Made by a program: the position numbers and the translations under genes. Shown piece after piece: positions 34,071-42,873 of a stretch of 64,000 bases of DNA. The stretch covers positions 3,571,001 to 3,635,000 of the forward strand of contig NZ_CP054021.1 of the NCBI RefSeq assembly GCF_005862305.2, given 5' to 3'. How positions within the stretch are numbered: the first letter of the stretch is position 1; the number at the start of each line of letters is the position of its first letter. The notes under the pieces were generated by a model, which saw nothing but the letters and a program-made list of their open reading frames with translations, was not told where the DNA came from and did not search any database. This stretch comes from Rhizobium indicum. GTDB lineage: Bacteria > Pseudomonadota > Alphaproteobacteria > Rhizobiales > Rhizobiaceae.

Positions 34071-35401
34071 ACGATGCGAAGATCCTGTTGGTTGACGACG
34101 AGGAGGAACTGCGCCGCTCCACGGCGCAGGCGCTGGAGCTCTCCGGCTTCAGTGTCGAGACCTATTCGAACGGCGACCACGTGCTGGAGCTGATCGGCTA
34201 CAGCTTTCCCGGCGTCGTCGTCAGCGATATCCGCATGCCGGGCATGGACGGCATGACGCTGATGCAAAAGATTCGCGAGCTCGACCCGGAGGTACCAGTC
34301 ATTCTCGTCACCGGCCACGGCGACGTTCAGCTTGCCGTGAAGGCGATGCGCGAAGGGGCCTATGATTTCATCGAGAAGCCGTTCACGCCGGAGATGCTTG
34401 CCGGCGTCATCCGCCGGGCGATGGAGCGGCGCGGCCTCGTGCTCGAAAACCGGCTGCTCAAGGCGGTTGCCGGCAAGCGCGACGATATCGAGGCGCGGCT
34501 GCCGGGGCGGACGCAGGTGATGGTGGATCTGCGCTACCGCATCCGGGCGATTGGGGCGAGCGATGCCGATACGCTGATCGTCGGAGAAACCGGTGCCGGC
34601 AAGGAGGTGGTGGCGCGGGCGCTCCACGACATCAGCGCCCGGGCGAGCCGGCCGTTCATCGCGATCAATTGTGCCGCATTGCCGGCGAACCTGATCGAGA
34701 GCGAGCTTTTCGGCCATGAGGTGGGGGCCTTTCCGGGCGCGGTGAGGCCGCGTTACGGAAAATTCGAACATGGGCGCGGCGGCACGATCCTGCTCGACGA
34801 GATCGGCTCCATGCCCTTCGACCTGCAGGCGAAGTTCCTGCGGGTGCTGCAGGAGCGGGTGATCTCCAGGCTCGGTTCGAACGAGGTCGTGGCGCTCGAC
34901 GTGCGCTTCATCGCGACAAGCAAGGTCGATCTGGAGGCAGAGGTGGCGGCGGGGCGCTTTCGCGCCGACCTCTTCTATCGGCTGAACGTCGCGACGCTGC
35001 ACGTGCCGTCTTTGTCGCAGCGGCGGGCGGATGTTCCGCTGCTTTTCCTGCAGCTGGTGCGGGAAGCGGCGGCCCGCTACGGCCGCGACGAGATGGCCGT
35101 GCCGCCAGATGTGATTTCCGACATTGCTCAGCGCGACTGGCCAGGCAATGTGCGTGAGCTGAGGAATGCCGCCGACCGTCTGGTCCTCGGTCTTGACAAT
35201 GGCGGGCGGCAAGCCGAGGAGGCGACCGGGCTTGCGGAGCGTGTCGCCGAATTCGAACGCGGGGTCATTGCCAGCGCGCTGGTGGCGCATGGCGGCAGCC
35301 TCAGGCCGGTCTATGAGTCGCTCGGCATTTCCCGGAAGACCCTCTACGAAAAGATGCAGAAATACGGTCTCGACAAGCGGATGCTGACCACCGAAAGCTA
35401 G
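34067..35401 (+). CDS. DctD-like sigma54-dependent response regulator with GAFPGA loop
   Basis: This 444-aa regulator has a receiver domain (phospho-acceptor D54 in VVVSDIRMPGMDG), an AAA+ domain (Walker A GETGAGKE at 173-180, Walker B ILLDEIG at 241-247) and a Fis-type DNA-binding helix-turn-helix at the C-terminus (SLRPVYESLGISRKTLYEKMQKYGL). The start overlaps the kinase stop (ATGA), so the pair is coupled. The loop that contacts sigma54, normally GAFTGA, reads GAFPGA (220-225). It is therefore a paralogue, not the textbook DctD. It probably controls the tct genes just downstream; whether it can act with sigma54 needs testing. Confidence 0.9.
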   Translation: MNDAKILLVDDEEELRRSTAQALELSGFSVETYSNGDHVLELIGYSFPGVVVSDIRMPGMDGMTLMQKIRELDPEVPVILVTGHGDVQLAVKAMREGAYDFIEKPFTPEMLAGVIRRAMERRGLVLENRLLKAVAGKRDDIEARLPGRTQVMVDLRYRIRAIGASDADTLIVGETGAGKEVVARALHDISARASRPFIAINCAALPANLIESELFGHEVGAFPGAVRPRYGKFEHGRGGTILLDEIGSMPFDLQAKFLRVLQERVISRLGSNEVVALDVRFIATSKVDLEAEVAAGRFRADLFYRLNVATLHVPSLSQRRADVPLLFLQLVREAAARYGRDEMAVPPDVISDIAQRDWPGNVRELRNAADRLVLGLDNGGRQAEEATGLAERVAEFERGVIASALVAHGGSLRPVYESLGISRKTLYEKMQKYGLDKRMLTTES

Positions 35402-35437
35402 CTCGGAGCTGGGGCGGTGCTGCATCTCGCGGTGCGA

Positions 35438-35455
35438 TGGGTGGATTTCCACCCA
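35438..35455. promoter_or_regulatory. Perfect 18-bp palindrome, candidate enhancer site for the DctD-like regulator
   Basis: TGGGTGGATTTCCACCCA has two 8-bp arms with a 2-bp centre. It lies 36 bp after the regulator stop and 175 bp before tctC, where an NtrC-class upstream activating site is expected. A poor -24/-12 candidate (TGTCGG, 5 bp, TTGCT) lies at 35593-35608. There is no T-run, so it is not a terminator. Confidence 0.55.
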
Positions 35456-35629
35456 CCGCTAGAGCCGTTTGTTTCCAAATCGACCCATGCTGCATCGCAC
35501 TGTCATAAAATCGTCTTTCGAAAGCGCATGCAATGATTGCGGGTCGATTTTTCCAGGCGGCAAATAGGCTATCCGAACCGGCGCGGAGGATGTGTCGGCG
35601 GGCTTGCTTATTTCATCAGGGAGGAAACG

Positions 35630-36613
35630 ATGAAAATTCTGAAGGCCATGCTCGGCCTGACCGCGGCTGCCGCGGTCTCTCTTCTCGCCGGCGCCGCTTC
35701 GGCGCAGACCTATCCCGAGCGCACCATCACCATGGTCGTGCCCTTTGCGGCCGGCGGCCCGACGGATACCGTCGCGCGCCTGGTCGCCGAATCCATGTCG
35801 AAGGATCTCGGCCAGCAGATCGTCGTCGAAAATGTCGGCGGCGCCGGCGGCACGCTCGGCGCTGGCCGCGTGGCGAATGCGGATCCCGACGGTTACACCA
35901 TCCTGCTGCACCATATCGGCATGGCGACCAGCGCCACGCTCTACCGCAAGCTCGCCTATGACACGCTTGGCGCCTTCGACTATGTCGGCCTCGTCACCGA
36001 GGTGCCGATGACGATTGTCGCCCGCAAGGACATGGAGCCGGCCGACCTCAAGGGGCTGATCGATTATATCAAGGCCAACAAGGACAAGGTGACGGTCGCC
36101 AATGCCGGCATCGGTGCGGCTTCGCATCTCTGCGGCATGATGTTCATGAGCGCCATCCAGACGCCGCTCACAACCGTTCCCTACAAGGGCACCGGCCCTG
36201 CCATGACCGATCTGCTCGGCGGTCAGGTCGACGTCATGTGCGACCAGACGACCAACACGACGAAGCAGATCCAGGGCGGCACGATCAAGGCCTATGCCGT
36301 GACCTCGCCCAAACGGCTTGACGTGATGAAGGACATTCCGACGGCCGTCGAAGCCGGTCTGCCGGGTTTTGAAGTCGGCATCTGGCACGGCATCTATACG
36401 CCGAAGGGCACGCCGGCTGAGATCAACGAACGCCTGTCGAAGTCGCTGCAGGTGGCGCTGAAGGATGCGAATGTCGGCGCCCGCTTCGCCGAGCTCGGCA
36501 CGGCGCCATCCTCCGACGCCGATGCGACGCCGGCTGCGCTGAAGGCCAAGCTCGAAAGCGAGATTGCCCGCTGGAAAACGGTGATCGAGGCCGCTGGCGA
36601 ATATGCCGACTGA
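35630..36613 (+). CDS. tctC: Tripartite tricarboxylate transporter binding protein TctC
   Basis: This 327-aa periplasmic binding protein of the TctC/Bug family has a signal peptide (MKILKAMLGLTAAAAVSLLA, cleavage near ASA-Q). The mature start TYPERTITMVVPFAAGGPTDTVARL and the later VPYKGTGPAMTDLLGGQVD and LPGFEVGIWHGIYTPKGTP are family motifs. It captures an organic acid for TctAB. GGGAGGAAACG precedes ATG 35630; the frame upstream to 35537 is ignored. It is separated from tctB by about 210 bp that contain a palindromic repeat element. Confidence 0.94.
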   Translation: MKILKAMLGLTAAAAVSLLAGAASAQTYPERTITMVVPFAAGGPTDTVARLVAESMSKDLGQQIVVENVGGAGGTLGAGRVANADPDGYTILLHHIGMATSATLYRKLAYDTLGAFDYVGLVTEVPMTIVARKDMEPADLKGLIDYIKANKDKVTVANAGIGAASHLCGMMFMSAIQTPLTTVPYKGTGPAMTDLLGGQVDVMCDQTTNTTKQIQGGTIKAYAVTSPKRLDVMKDIPTAVEAGLPGFEVGIWHGIYTPKGTPAEINERLSKSLQVALKDANVGARFAELGTAPSSDADATPAALKAKLESEIARWKTVIEAAGEYAD

Positions 36614-36644
36614 GGATTATCCTCGTCAGGACATGCCGGATAAG

Positions 36645-36779
36645 CCCCTCACCCTAACCCTCTCCCCGCTTGCGGGGAGAGGGGACTTGCGTCACTCGAC
36701 GGCGGCAAGGGGCGAAGGGCTTGCAGCACTTTCCCTTCTCCCCGCATGCGGGGAGAAGGTGCCGGCAGGCGGATGAGGG
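36645..36779. repeat. RIME-like palindromic intergenic element
   Basis: This roughly 135-bp element begins CCCCTCACCCTAACCC and ends GGCGGATGAGGG. It contains two strong hairpins: CCCTCTCCCCGC / GCGGGGAGAGGG (36658-36683) and the perfect 26-bp palindrome at 36734-36759 (arms CCTTCTCCCCGCA / TGCGGGGAGAAGG). It resembles the Rhizobium-specific intergenic mosaic elements. It has landed between tctC and tctB, where it can fold in the mRNA. Confidence 0.8.
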
Positions 36780-36825
36780 CAATCGCAGCAGCAGTGCGTC
36801 ACGAACCATCTCCCCAGGAGACACC

Positions 36826-37287
36826 ATGAAATCCATCAGTTTCGATACCACCAATGCGATTTGCGGCGCGCTTTTCGTCGCGACCGGCGCTTTCTTCGCC
36901 ATCCAGTCGCTGGGGCTCGACCTCGGCACGGCAGTGCGCATGGGGCCTGGTTATTTCCCGCTGGTGCTTGCCGCCGTGCTCGTGCTTCTCGGCGCGATCA
37001 TCTTCATTCAGGCGCTGCGGGTCGAGGGCGAGCCGATCGACCCGTTTGCCTGGCGCGGCATGCTCTTCATCCTGCCGGCGCCGGTATTCTTCGGGCTGAC
37101 GGTGCGCGGGCTCGGATTTGCACCGTCACTGTTCCTCACCGCCTTCATCGCCTGCTTCGCATCGCAAAAGATGAACGTGTTCTTCGCGATCGTGCTGTCG
37201 TTGCTGCTGACGATCTTTTCGGTTGGGGTCTTCAGCTACGGGCTCGGGCTGCCGTTCGAGCGCTTCGGCCCCTGGGTCCGGTTCTAG
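36826..37287 (+). CDS. tctB: Tripartite tricarboxylate transporter small subunit TctB
   Basis: This 153-aa protein has four hydrophobic helices (ICGALFVATGAFFAIQSL; YFPLVLAAVLVLLGAIIFI; MLFILPAPVFFGLTVRG; FFAIVLSLLLTIFSVGVFSYGLGLPF). The GPGYFP motif is typical of TctB, the small membrane subunit. The start at 36826 follows CAGGAGACACC and excludes the upstream frame, which reads through the repeat element. tctA follows 6 bp later. Confidence 0.92.
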   Translation: MKSISFDTTNAICGALFVATGAFFAIQSLGLDLGTAVRMGPGYFPLVLAAVLVLLGAIIFIQALRVEGEPIDPFAWRGMLFILPAPVFFGLTVRGLGFAPSLFLTAFIACFASQKMNVFFAIVLSLLLTIFSVGVFSYGLGLPFERFGPWVRF

Positions 37288-37293
37288 GAGACG

Positions 37294-38802
37294 ATGATGG
37301 ATCTTTTCAGCAATCTCGCGCTCGGCTTTGCAACAGCCGGCACTCCGGAAAACCTGCTCTTCTGCCTGATCGGCGTGCTGCTCGGCACGCTGATCGGCGT
37401 GCTGCCCGGGATCGGCGCCACGGCGACGATCGCCATGCTTTTGCCGATCACCTTCCAGCTTGAGCCGGTTTCCTCGCTGATCATGCTCGCCGGCATCTAT
37501 TATGGCGCGCAGTATGGCGGCTCGACGACGGCGATCCTGATCAACATGCCGGGCGAATCCTCCTCGGCCGTGACCGCGATCGACGGCTACCAGATGGCCC
37601 GCAAGGGCCGGGCCGGCGCAGCGCTTGCGATCGCGGCGCTCGGCTCGTTTTTTGCCGGCACGGTCTCGACCTTTCTCGTCGCGATCTTCGCACCGCCGCT
37701 GACCGCAATCGCGCTGCAGTTCGGCTCGGCGGAATATTTCTCGCTGATGATCGTCGGCCTCGTCTCCTCGATCGCGCTCGCGCATGGCTCGATCGTCAAG
37801 GCGCTGGCCATGGTGGCGCTTGGGCTGCTGCTCGGCCTCGTCGGCACCGACATCTACACCGGCACGCCACGCTTCACGCTCGGCATCCGTGAATATGCGG
37901 ACGGGCTGAACTTCGTGGCGCTTGCCGTCGGTGTGTTCGGGGTGGCGGAAATCCTGCGCAACCTCGAGGGCGAGTCGACACGCACGGTGCTGATGGCCAA
38001 GGTCACCGGCCTTTTGCCGTCCCGCCAGGAATTCAAGGAGATGATCGCGCCGGTCATTCGCGGTACGGCAATCGGTTCGGCGCTCGGCATCCTGCCGGGT
38101 GGTGGCGCCATTCTCGCGGCCTTTGCCTCCTATACGGTGGAAAAACGGATGTCGAAAACGCCGGAGGAATTCGGCAAAGGCGCGGTCGCCGGCGTTGCGG
38201 GACCGGAATCGGCAAACAATGCCGGCGCGCAGACCTCGTTCATTCCGCTGCTGACGCTCGGCATTCCGGCCAATCCCGTCATGGCGCTGATGGTCGGGGC
38301 GATGATCATCCAGGGCATCGTACCCGGTCCGAACGTCGCCACCGAGCAGCCGGCGCTGTTCTGGGGTATCATCGCCTCGATGTGGATCGGCAACCTGATG
38401 CTGGTCATCCTTAACCTGCCGCTGATCGGGCTCTGGGTGAAGCTCTTGACCGTGCCTTACTACGTGCTCTTCCCCATTATCATGGCCTTCTGCTCGATCG
38501 GGGTCTACAGCGTCAACGCCAACGTCTACGATCTCTATGCCGTCGCCTTCTTCGGGCTCATCGGCTACGTGCTGGCGAAGCTTCGCTGCGAGCCGGCGCC
38601 GCTTCTGCTCGGCTTCGTGCTCGGACCGTTGCTCGAGGAGAACCTCCGGCGCGCCATGATCCTGTCGCGCGGCGATCCGACCACCTTCATTACGCGGCCG
38701 ATCAGCGCCATTCTTCTGGCCATTGCAGTCGCCGTCCTCATTGTCGTCTTCCTGCCGAGCGTCAAGAAGAAGCGCGAGGAGGTGTTCGTCGAGGAGGGCT
38801 AG
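37294..38802 (+). CDS. tctA: Tripartite tricarboxylate transporter large subunit TctA
   Basis: This 502-aa inner-membrane protein has about ten to twelve helices and the TctA signatures GVLPGIGATATIAMLLPITF and GTAIGSALGILPGGGAILAAFASYTVEKR. It is the conducting subunit for an organic acid such as a tricarboxylate; the exact substrate is unknown. TAGGAGACG precedes two adjacent ATG codons (37294 and 37297). The stop codon at 38800-38802 overlaps the first bases of a palindromic repeat, so the 3' end of the mRNA is probably formed or protected by that structure. Confidence 0.94.
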   Translation: MMDLFSNLALGFATAGTPENLLFCLIGVLLGTLIGVLPGIGATATIAMLLPITFQLEPVSSLIMLAGIYYGAQYGGSTTAILINMPGESSSAVTAIDGYQMARKGRAGAALAIAALGSFFAGTVSTFLVAIFAPPLTAIALQFGSAEYFSLMIVGLVSSIALAHGSIVKALAMVALGLLLGLVGTDIYTGTPRFTLGIREYADGLNFVALAVGVFGVAEILRNLEGESTRTVLMAKVTGLLPSRQEFKEMIAPVIRGTAIGSALGILPGGGAILAAFASYTVEKRMSKTPEEFGKGAVAGVAGPESANNAGAQTSFIPLLTLGIPANPVMALMVGAMIIQGIVPGPNVATEQPALFWGIIASMWIGNLMLVILNLPLIGLWVKLLTVPYYVLFPIIMAFCSIGVYSVNANVYDLYAVAFFGLIGYVLAKLRCEPAPLLLGFVLGPLLEENLRRAMILSRGDPTTFITRPISAILLAIAVAVLIVVFLPSVKKKREEVFVEEG

Positions 38803-38850
38803 AGCATGATGCCGAAAAGTGTGAGCGGTTTTCGGACGAGATCATGCTCT
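38801..38850. repeat. Palindromic repeat overlapping the tctA stop codon
   Basis: Outer arms AGAGCATGAT (38801-38810) and ATCATGCTCT (38841-38850) are exact complements. Inner arms CCGAAAA and TTTTCGG continue the fold around a short loop. The sequence is of a type I know as widespread in rhizobial intergenic regions. Confidence 0.75.
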
Positions 38851-38864
38851 AACTATATAATGTA

Positions 38865-38907
38865 GAACAGGATTCAGACTTTAGGCCGGCCTAAAATCAT
38901 CCTGTTC
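38865..38907. repeat. Second nested palindrome
   Basis: Outer arms GAACAGGAT (38865-38873) and ATCCTGTTC (38899-38907) enclose the perfect 16-bp palindrome TTTAGGCCGGCCTAAA (38880-38895). It lies 14 bp after the previous repeat. Confidence 0.7.
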
Positions 38908-39016
38908 GGGGGTTGAACTTACTGCCTGGTTGATGAACAAGAGGTAATCTGACGCGGGCGCCGGTTGGGCGCCCGTTTCGTTTGACAGAATATCCAGGCC
39001 CCAGGAGCATTGCGCG

Positions 39017-40186
39017 ATGAGCATTCCCGCCCGGATCAAAGACGATCTGCCGTTTCTGACCGCCTTGCGCCGTGACCTGCACGCCCATCCCGAACTCGGT
39101 TTCGAGGAGGAGCGCACCGGCGGCATCGTCGCGAGGCTTCTCGAGGAAGCCGGCATCACGGTGCATCGCGGTCTCGGCGGCACCGGCGTGGTCGGCACGC
39201 TGCAGCTCGGCAACGGCACACGCAGGATCGGGCTGCGGGCCGACATGGATGCGCTCGCCATGCCTGAAATGGCGGAGCGGCCTTATAAATCGACCGCGCC
39301 GGGAAAAATGCATGCCTGCGGCCATGACGGCCATACGGCGATGCTGCTTGGCGCCGCGCGGCATCTTGCGGCAACGCAGGATTTTTCCGGCACGGTGCAT
39401 TTCATCTTCCAGCCGGCCGAGGAAGGTCGAGGCGGAGCAAGGCGCATGGTCGAGGAGGGGCTGTTCAAGCTTTTCCCCTGCGATGCCGTTTATGGGCTGC
39501 ATAACATGCCTGGGCTTGCGGTCGATGAGATCGCCGTGGTCGAGGGGCCGCAGCTTGCCTCCTCCGACAGCTGGCGCATGACCTTCCGTGGGACCGGTAC
39601 GCACGGCGCCAAGCCGCATCTCGGCCGCGATCCGATCACGGCGGCGGGGACCTTCCTGTCATCGCTGCAGACGATCGTCGGGCGGGTGGTCGATCCGCTG
39701 CAGCCGGCCGTCGTCAGCGCCTGTTTCCTGCAGGCGGGCGACTCGAAGGCTCTGAACGTCATTCCTGATATCGTCGAGATCGGTGGGACGGCGCGAGCCT
39801 ATTCGCCGGAAGTGCGCAACCAGTTGGAAACCGAGATCGGACGATTGGCGCATGGCACTGCGGCCATGTACGGCATCGCTGTAGACTATGCATTCGAGCG
39901 GCGGATTCCGCCTGTCATCAATGACGCGGATGCGACCGCACGGGCGCTGGCAGCGGCCGGCTCGGTCTTCGGCGGGAAGGTGCAGACAAGCTTTCCGCCG
40001 TCGACGGCAGGCGACGATTTCGCCTTCTTCGCCCAGAATGCGCCGGGCTGCTATGTCTGGCTCGGCAACGGTCCGGCGGTGGATGGAGCGCTGCATCACA
40101 ACACGGCCTATGATTTCAACGATGAAGCGCTGGGATATGGGGCAGCCTATTGGGCGGCGCTGGTCGAGCGAGAATTGAAGGTTTGA
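39017..40186 (+). CDS. M20-family amidohydrolase (hippurate hydrolase-like)
   Basis: This 389-aa metallohydrolase has RRDLHAHPELGFEE at the N-terminus and GLRADMDALAM. The metal-binding stretch is HACGHDGHTAM, the catalytic acid region FQPAEEGRGGA, and the late metal ligand histidine lies in VDGALHHNTAYDFND. The family removes acyl groups from N-acyl amino acids (hippurate, indole-3-acetyl amino acids, N-acetyl amino acids); the substrate cannot be read from sequence. AGGAG lies 9 nt before the ATG. It is on the same strand as tctA but separated by two palindromes, so it is probably its own transcript, ending in the hairpin at 40191. Confidence 0.92.
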   Translation: MSIPARIKDDLPFLTALRRDLHAHPELGFEEERTGGIVARLLEEAGITVHRGLGGTGVVGTLQLGNGTRRIGLRADMDALAMPEMAERPYKSTAPGKMHACGHDGHTAMLLGAARHLAATQDFSGTVHFIFQPAEEGRGGARRMVEEGLFKLFPCDAVYGLHNMPGLAVDEIAVVEGPQLASSDSWRMTFRGTGTHGAKPHLGRDPITAAGTFLSSLQTIVGRVVDPLQPAVVSACFLQAGDSKALNVIPDIVEIGGTARAYSPEVRNQLETEIGRLAHGTAAMYGIAVDYAFERRIPPVINDADATARALAAAGSVFGGKVQTSFPPSTAGDDFAFFAQNAPGCYVWLGNGPAVDGALHHNTAYDFNDEALGYGAAYWAALVERELKV

Positions 40187-40190
40187 TTAT

Positions 40191-40240
40191 CTGCTGCCTA
40201 ATTGCCTAAATCGGAATCGGTTTTAGGAATTAGGCAGCAG
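40191..40240. terminator. Long inverted repeat between the M20 gene and sitD
   Basis: The arms CTGCTGCCTAATT and AATTAGGCAGCAG are exact complements, and inner CCTAAA / TTTAGG extends the stem, leaving a 11-nt loop. It sits between convergent genes and is probably a bidirectional terminator built from a dispersed rhizobial palindrome. Confidence 0.6.
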
Positions 40241-40268
40241 TTCAAATTGTTACATTCGTCAATGTCCA

Positions 40269-41114
40269 TCAGTCCATCGGCGATTCCTCAACCCTTGCTG
40301 TCCCGCGCGTGGCATGGATGAAGGCGAACACGAAGCCGATCGCCAGCACAAGCACAATGGTCGGCGCCGGCGCGCTGTCGATGAAGAAGGACAGGTAGAC
40401 GCCGACAAAGGAACCGATCACGGCAATGGCGACGGAGAGGAGCAGCATCGTGCTGAACTTGCGGGTGAGCAGGAAGGCGATGGCTCCCGGCGCAATCAGC
40501 ATGGCGATCGAAAGGATGATGCCTACCGCCTGCAAGGCGCCGACGATCGTCAGCGAGATGAGGGCGAGAAGGCCGTAATGCAGCAGGTTGATCCTGAGGC
40601 CCACCGCTCTCGCCTGGGCGGGGTCGAAGGCGTGCAGCAGGAAGTCCTTCCATTTCACACCAAGAATGACAGCTGTGATCGCAGCGATGACGGCCGACTG
40701 CCCGATGTCGCGCCAGGAGACACCGAGCATGTCGCCGAACAGGATGTGGTCGAGGTGCACGTCGGACTGGATCTTGACATAAAGGACCAAGCCGAGCCCG
40801 AACATGCCGGAGAAAACGATGCCCATCACCGTATCCTGTTTGATACGGCTGTTGTCTTTCAGGAAACCGGTGGCGATAGCGCAAAACATGCCGGCCACGA
40901 AGGCGCCGATCGCGAAGGGAATGCCGACGATATAGGCGATAACCACGCCGGGGAAGACGGCGTGGCTGATGGCGTCTCCCATCAGAGACCAGCCTTTCAA
41001 AACCAGGAAGCAAGACAACAGCGCCATCGGGATTGCGACCAGCACCGAGATCACCAGCGCATTGACCATGAAGCCGAACTGGAAAGGCGAAAGAAGCGTC
41101 TCGACCATGCTCAT
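40269..41114 (-). CDS. sitD: Manganese ABC transporter permease SitD
   Basis: This 281-aa membrane protein of the metal ABC-3 permease family has about eight helices, with FLVLKGWSLMGDAISHAVFPGVV near the N-terminus and IVGALQAVGIILSIAMLIAPGAIAFLLT. The start ATG at 41114 overlaps the sitC stop (ATGA). It is the last gene of the sitABCD operon and forms the import channel with SitC. Confidence 0.93.
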   Translation of the reverse strand: MSMVETLLSPFQFGFMVNALVISVLVAIPMALLSCFLVLKGWSLMGDAISHAVFPGVVIAYIVGIPFAIGAFVAGMFCAIATGFLKDNSRIKQDTVMGIVFSGMFGLGLVLYVKIQSDVHLDHILFGDMLGVSWRDIGQSAVIAAITAVILGVKWKDFLLHAFDPAQARAVGLRINLLHYGLLALISLTIVGALQAVGIILSIAMLIAPGAIAFLLTRKFSTMLLLSVAIAVIGSFVGVYLSFFIDSAPAPTIVLVLAIGFVFAFIHATRGTARVEESPMD

Positions 41115-41971
41115 GGCGCTGCCCCCAGCGCCTGCGCGGCGCGTCTGCGCGCCGCCAGCATGCCGTGTTTGGGTGCGAAGAAGAACGCGATCAGGAAGAT
41201 TGCCGTCTGCAGCACGACGATGATGCCGCCTGTCGCGCCATCGAGGAAGTAACTCGCATAAGCGCCGACGAAACTGGTCATCGATCCGATGATGACCGCG
41301 ATCACAAGCAGCCGCGGGAAGCGGTCGGTCAGCAGATAGGCGGTCGCGCCGGGTGTCACCACCATGCAGATGACGAGGAATGCACCGACGGTCTGCAGCG
41401 CCGCGACGGTGGAGGCGGACAACAGCGTGAAGAAAATGACCTTGAGAGCGGTCGGATTGAGACCGATCGATCGGGCATGGCTCTCGTCGAAGAAAGTGAC
41501 CATCAGGTCCTTCCATTTGACGAGCAGGACAGCGAGCGACACGAAGCCGATGATGGCGAGTTGCAGCGTATCCTCGGGCGTGATGGCGAGAATGTTGCCG
41601 AGCACGATCGTCTGGATGTTGACTGCCATAGGCTGGAGCGAAACCATGAACAGGCCCAGCCCAAAGAAAGAGGAGAAGATCAGGCCGATGATGGCATCTT
41701 CCTTCAGCTTGGTGCGCTGGTTGAGGAAAAGCATCGCTGCGGCAGCGAGTCCTCCGGAAAAGAAGGCTCCGATCGAAAAGGGAAGTCCGAGCATATAGGC
41801 GCCGGCGACGCCGGGAACGATCGCGTGCGAGAGCGCGTCTCCGATCAGCGACCAGCCTTTCAGCATCAGATAACAGGAGAGGAAAGCGCAGACGCCGCCG
41901 ACAAGGGCGGACACCCACATGGCATTGAGCATGTATTCATAGGTGAAGGGCTGCAGGAGGTCGGCTATCAT
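41111..41971 (-). CDS. sitC: Manganese ABC transporter permease SitC
   Basis: This 286-aa permease is paralogous to Sit[27 protein letters not shown] and [27 protein letters not shown] occur at equivalent positions. The ATG overlaps the sitB stop and its own stop overlaps the sitD start, so the four sit genes are translationally coupled. Confidence 0.93.
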   Translation of the reverse strand: MIADLLQPFTYEYMLNAMWVSALVGGVCAFLSCYLMLKGWSLIGDALSHAIVPGVAGAYMLGLPFSIGAFFSGGLAAAAMLFLNQRTKLKEDAIIGLIFSSFFGLGLFMVSLQPMAVNIQTIVLGNILAITPEDTLQLAIIGFVSLAVLLVKWKDLMVTFFDESHARSIGLNPTALKVIFFTLLSASTVAALQTVGAFLVICMVVTPGATAYLLTDRFPRLLVIAVIIGSMTSFVGAYASYFLDGATGGIIVVLQTAIFLIAFFFAPKHGMLAARRRAAQALGAAP

Positions 41972-42873
41972 TCCCGACCCCCATTGCCACTATCGGACCT
42001 CCGGGCGGTCGCTTTTCCACCCTGCAGGATCAGGGGGCGCTCATCATCGGTTATGACGCCGATCGACGTTGGCCTGCCGTTCTGCGCTTCGCTGAACACG
42101 AAATGACGCAGTACGCCGCCAAAGGTCTTTTCCAGATTTTCCTGCGTAAAAGTCTCGACGGTCGGGCCGTAGGCGAGCACCGTGCCCTTGATCAGGATGG
42201 TCCGGTCGCAGAATTCCGGCACGGAGCCGAGGTTGTGGGTGGAAACCAGCATGACGCGGCCTTCATCCCGCAGTTCGCGCAGGAGCTTGGTGATCTGGTC
42301 CTCGGTCTTTACGTCGACGCCGGTAAAGGGTTCATCGAGCAGAATGACCCGGCCGTCCTGCGCCAGGGCTCGCGCCAAAAAGACCCGCTTCCTCTGACCG
42401 CCGGAGAGTTCGCCGATCTGGCGCTTGCGGAATTCGCTCATGGCTACACGGGCGAGCGCGGAGGCCACTGCCTCGTGGTCTGCTGCCTTCGGGATGCGCA
42501 TCATGCCCATGTGGCCGTAGCGGCCCATCATCACGACATCCTCGACCAGCACCGGGAAGTTCCAGTCGACTTCTTCCGATTGCGGCACATAGGCGACGAG
42601 GTTCTTGCGCAGCGCCTCTTCGACTGGCATGCCAAGCACGCGAATGTGGCCCCTGGCGAGACGCACGAAACCCATGATCGACTTGAAGAGCGTCGACTTG
42701 CCGGAACCGTTGACACCGACCAGCGCGGCGATCGTGCCCGTGGGGATCTGGAAACTCGCGTCCCTCAGGGCCGTATGTCCGTTGCGGTAAGTGACGGTCG
42801 CATCCTTTACCGTGATCCCCGATCCCGCATCCGAGGATGCGGGACGGACAAGATTGCCAAGCAGCACGGTCAT
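41968..42873 (-). CDS. sitB: Manganese ABC transporter ATP-binding protein SitB
   Basis: This 301-aa ATPase has Walker [11 protein letters not shown], signature [15 protein letters not shown] and Walker [15 protein letters not shown]-terminal extension of about 50 residues ([25 protein letters not shown]...) goes beyond the ATPase core. It overlaps sitA by 4 nt at its start and sitC by 4 nt at its end. It energises Mn(II) import. Confidence 0.93.
   Translation of the reverse strand: MTVLLGNLVRPASSDAGSGITVKDATVTYRNGHTALRDASFQIPTGTIAALVGVNGSGKSTLFKSIMGFVRLARGHIRVLGMPVEEALRKNLVAYVPQSEEVDWNFPVLVEDVVMMGRYGHMGMMRIPKAADHEAVASALARVAMSEFRKRQIGELSGGQRKRVFLARALAQDGRVILLDEPFTGVDVKTEDQITKLLRELRDEGRVMLVSTHNLGSVPEFCDRTILIKGTVLAYGPTVETFTQENLEKTFGGVLRHFVFSEAQNGRPTSIGVITDDERPLILQGGKATARRSDSGNGGRE

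Noticed and set aside
35593..35608. -24/-12 promoter before tctC
   Set aside because: TGTCGG-N5-TTGCT keeps the -12 part but lacks the invariant GG at -24, so it is recorded only as a weak candidate.
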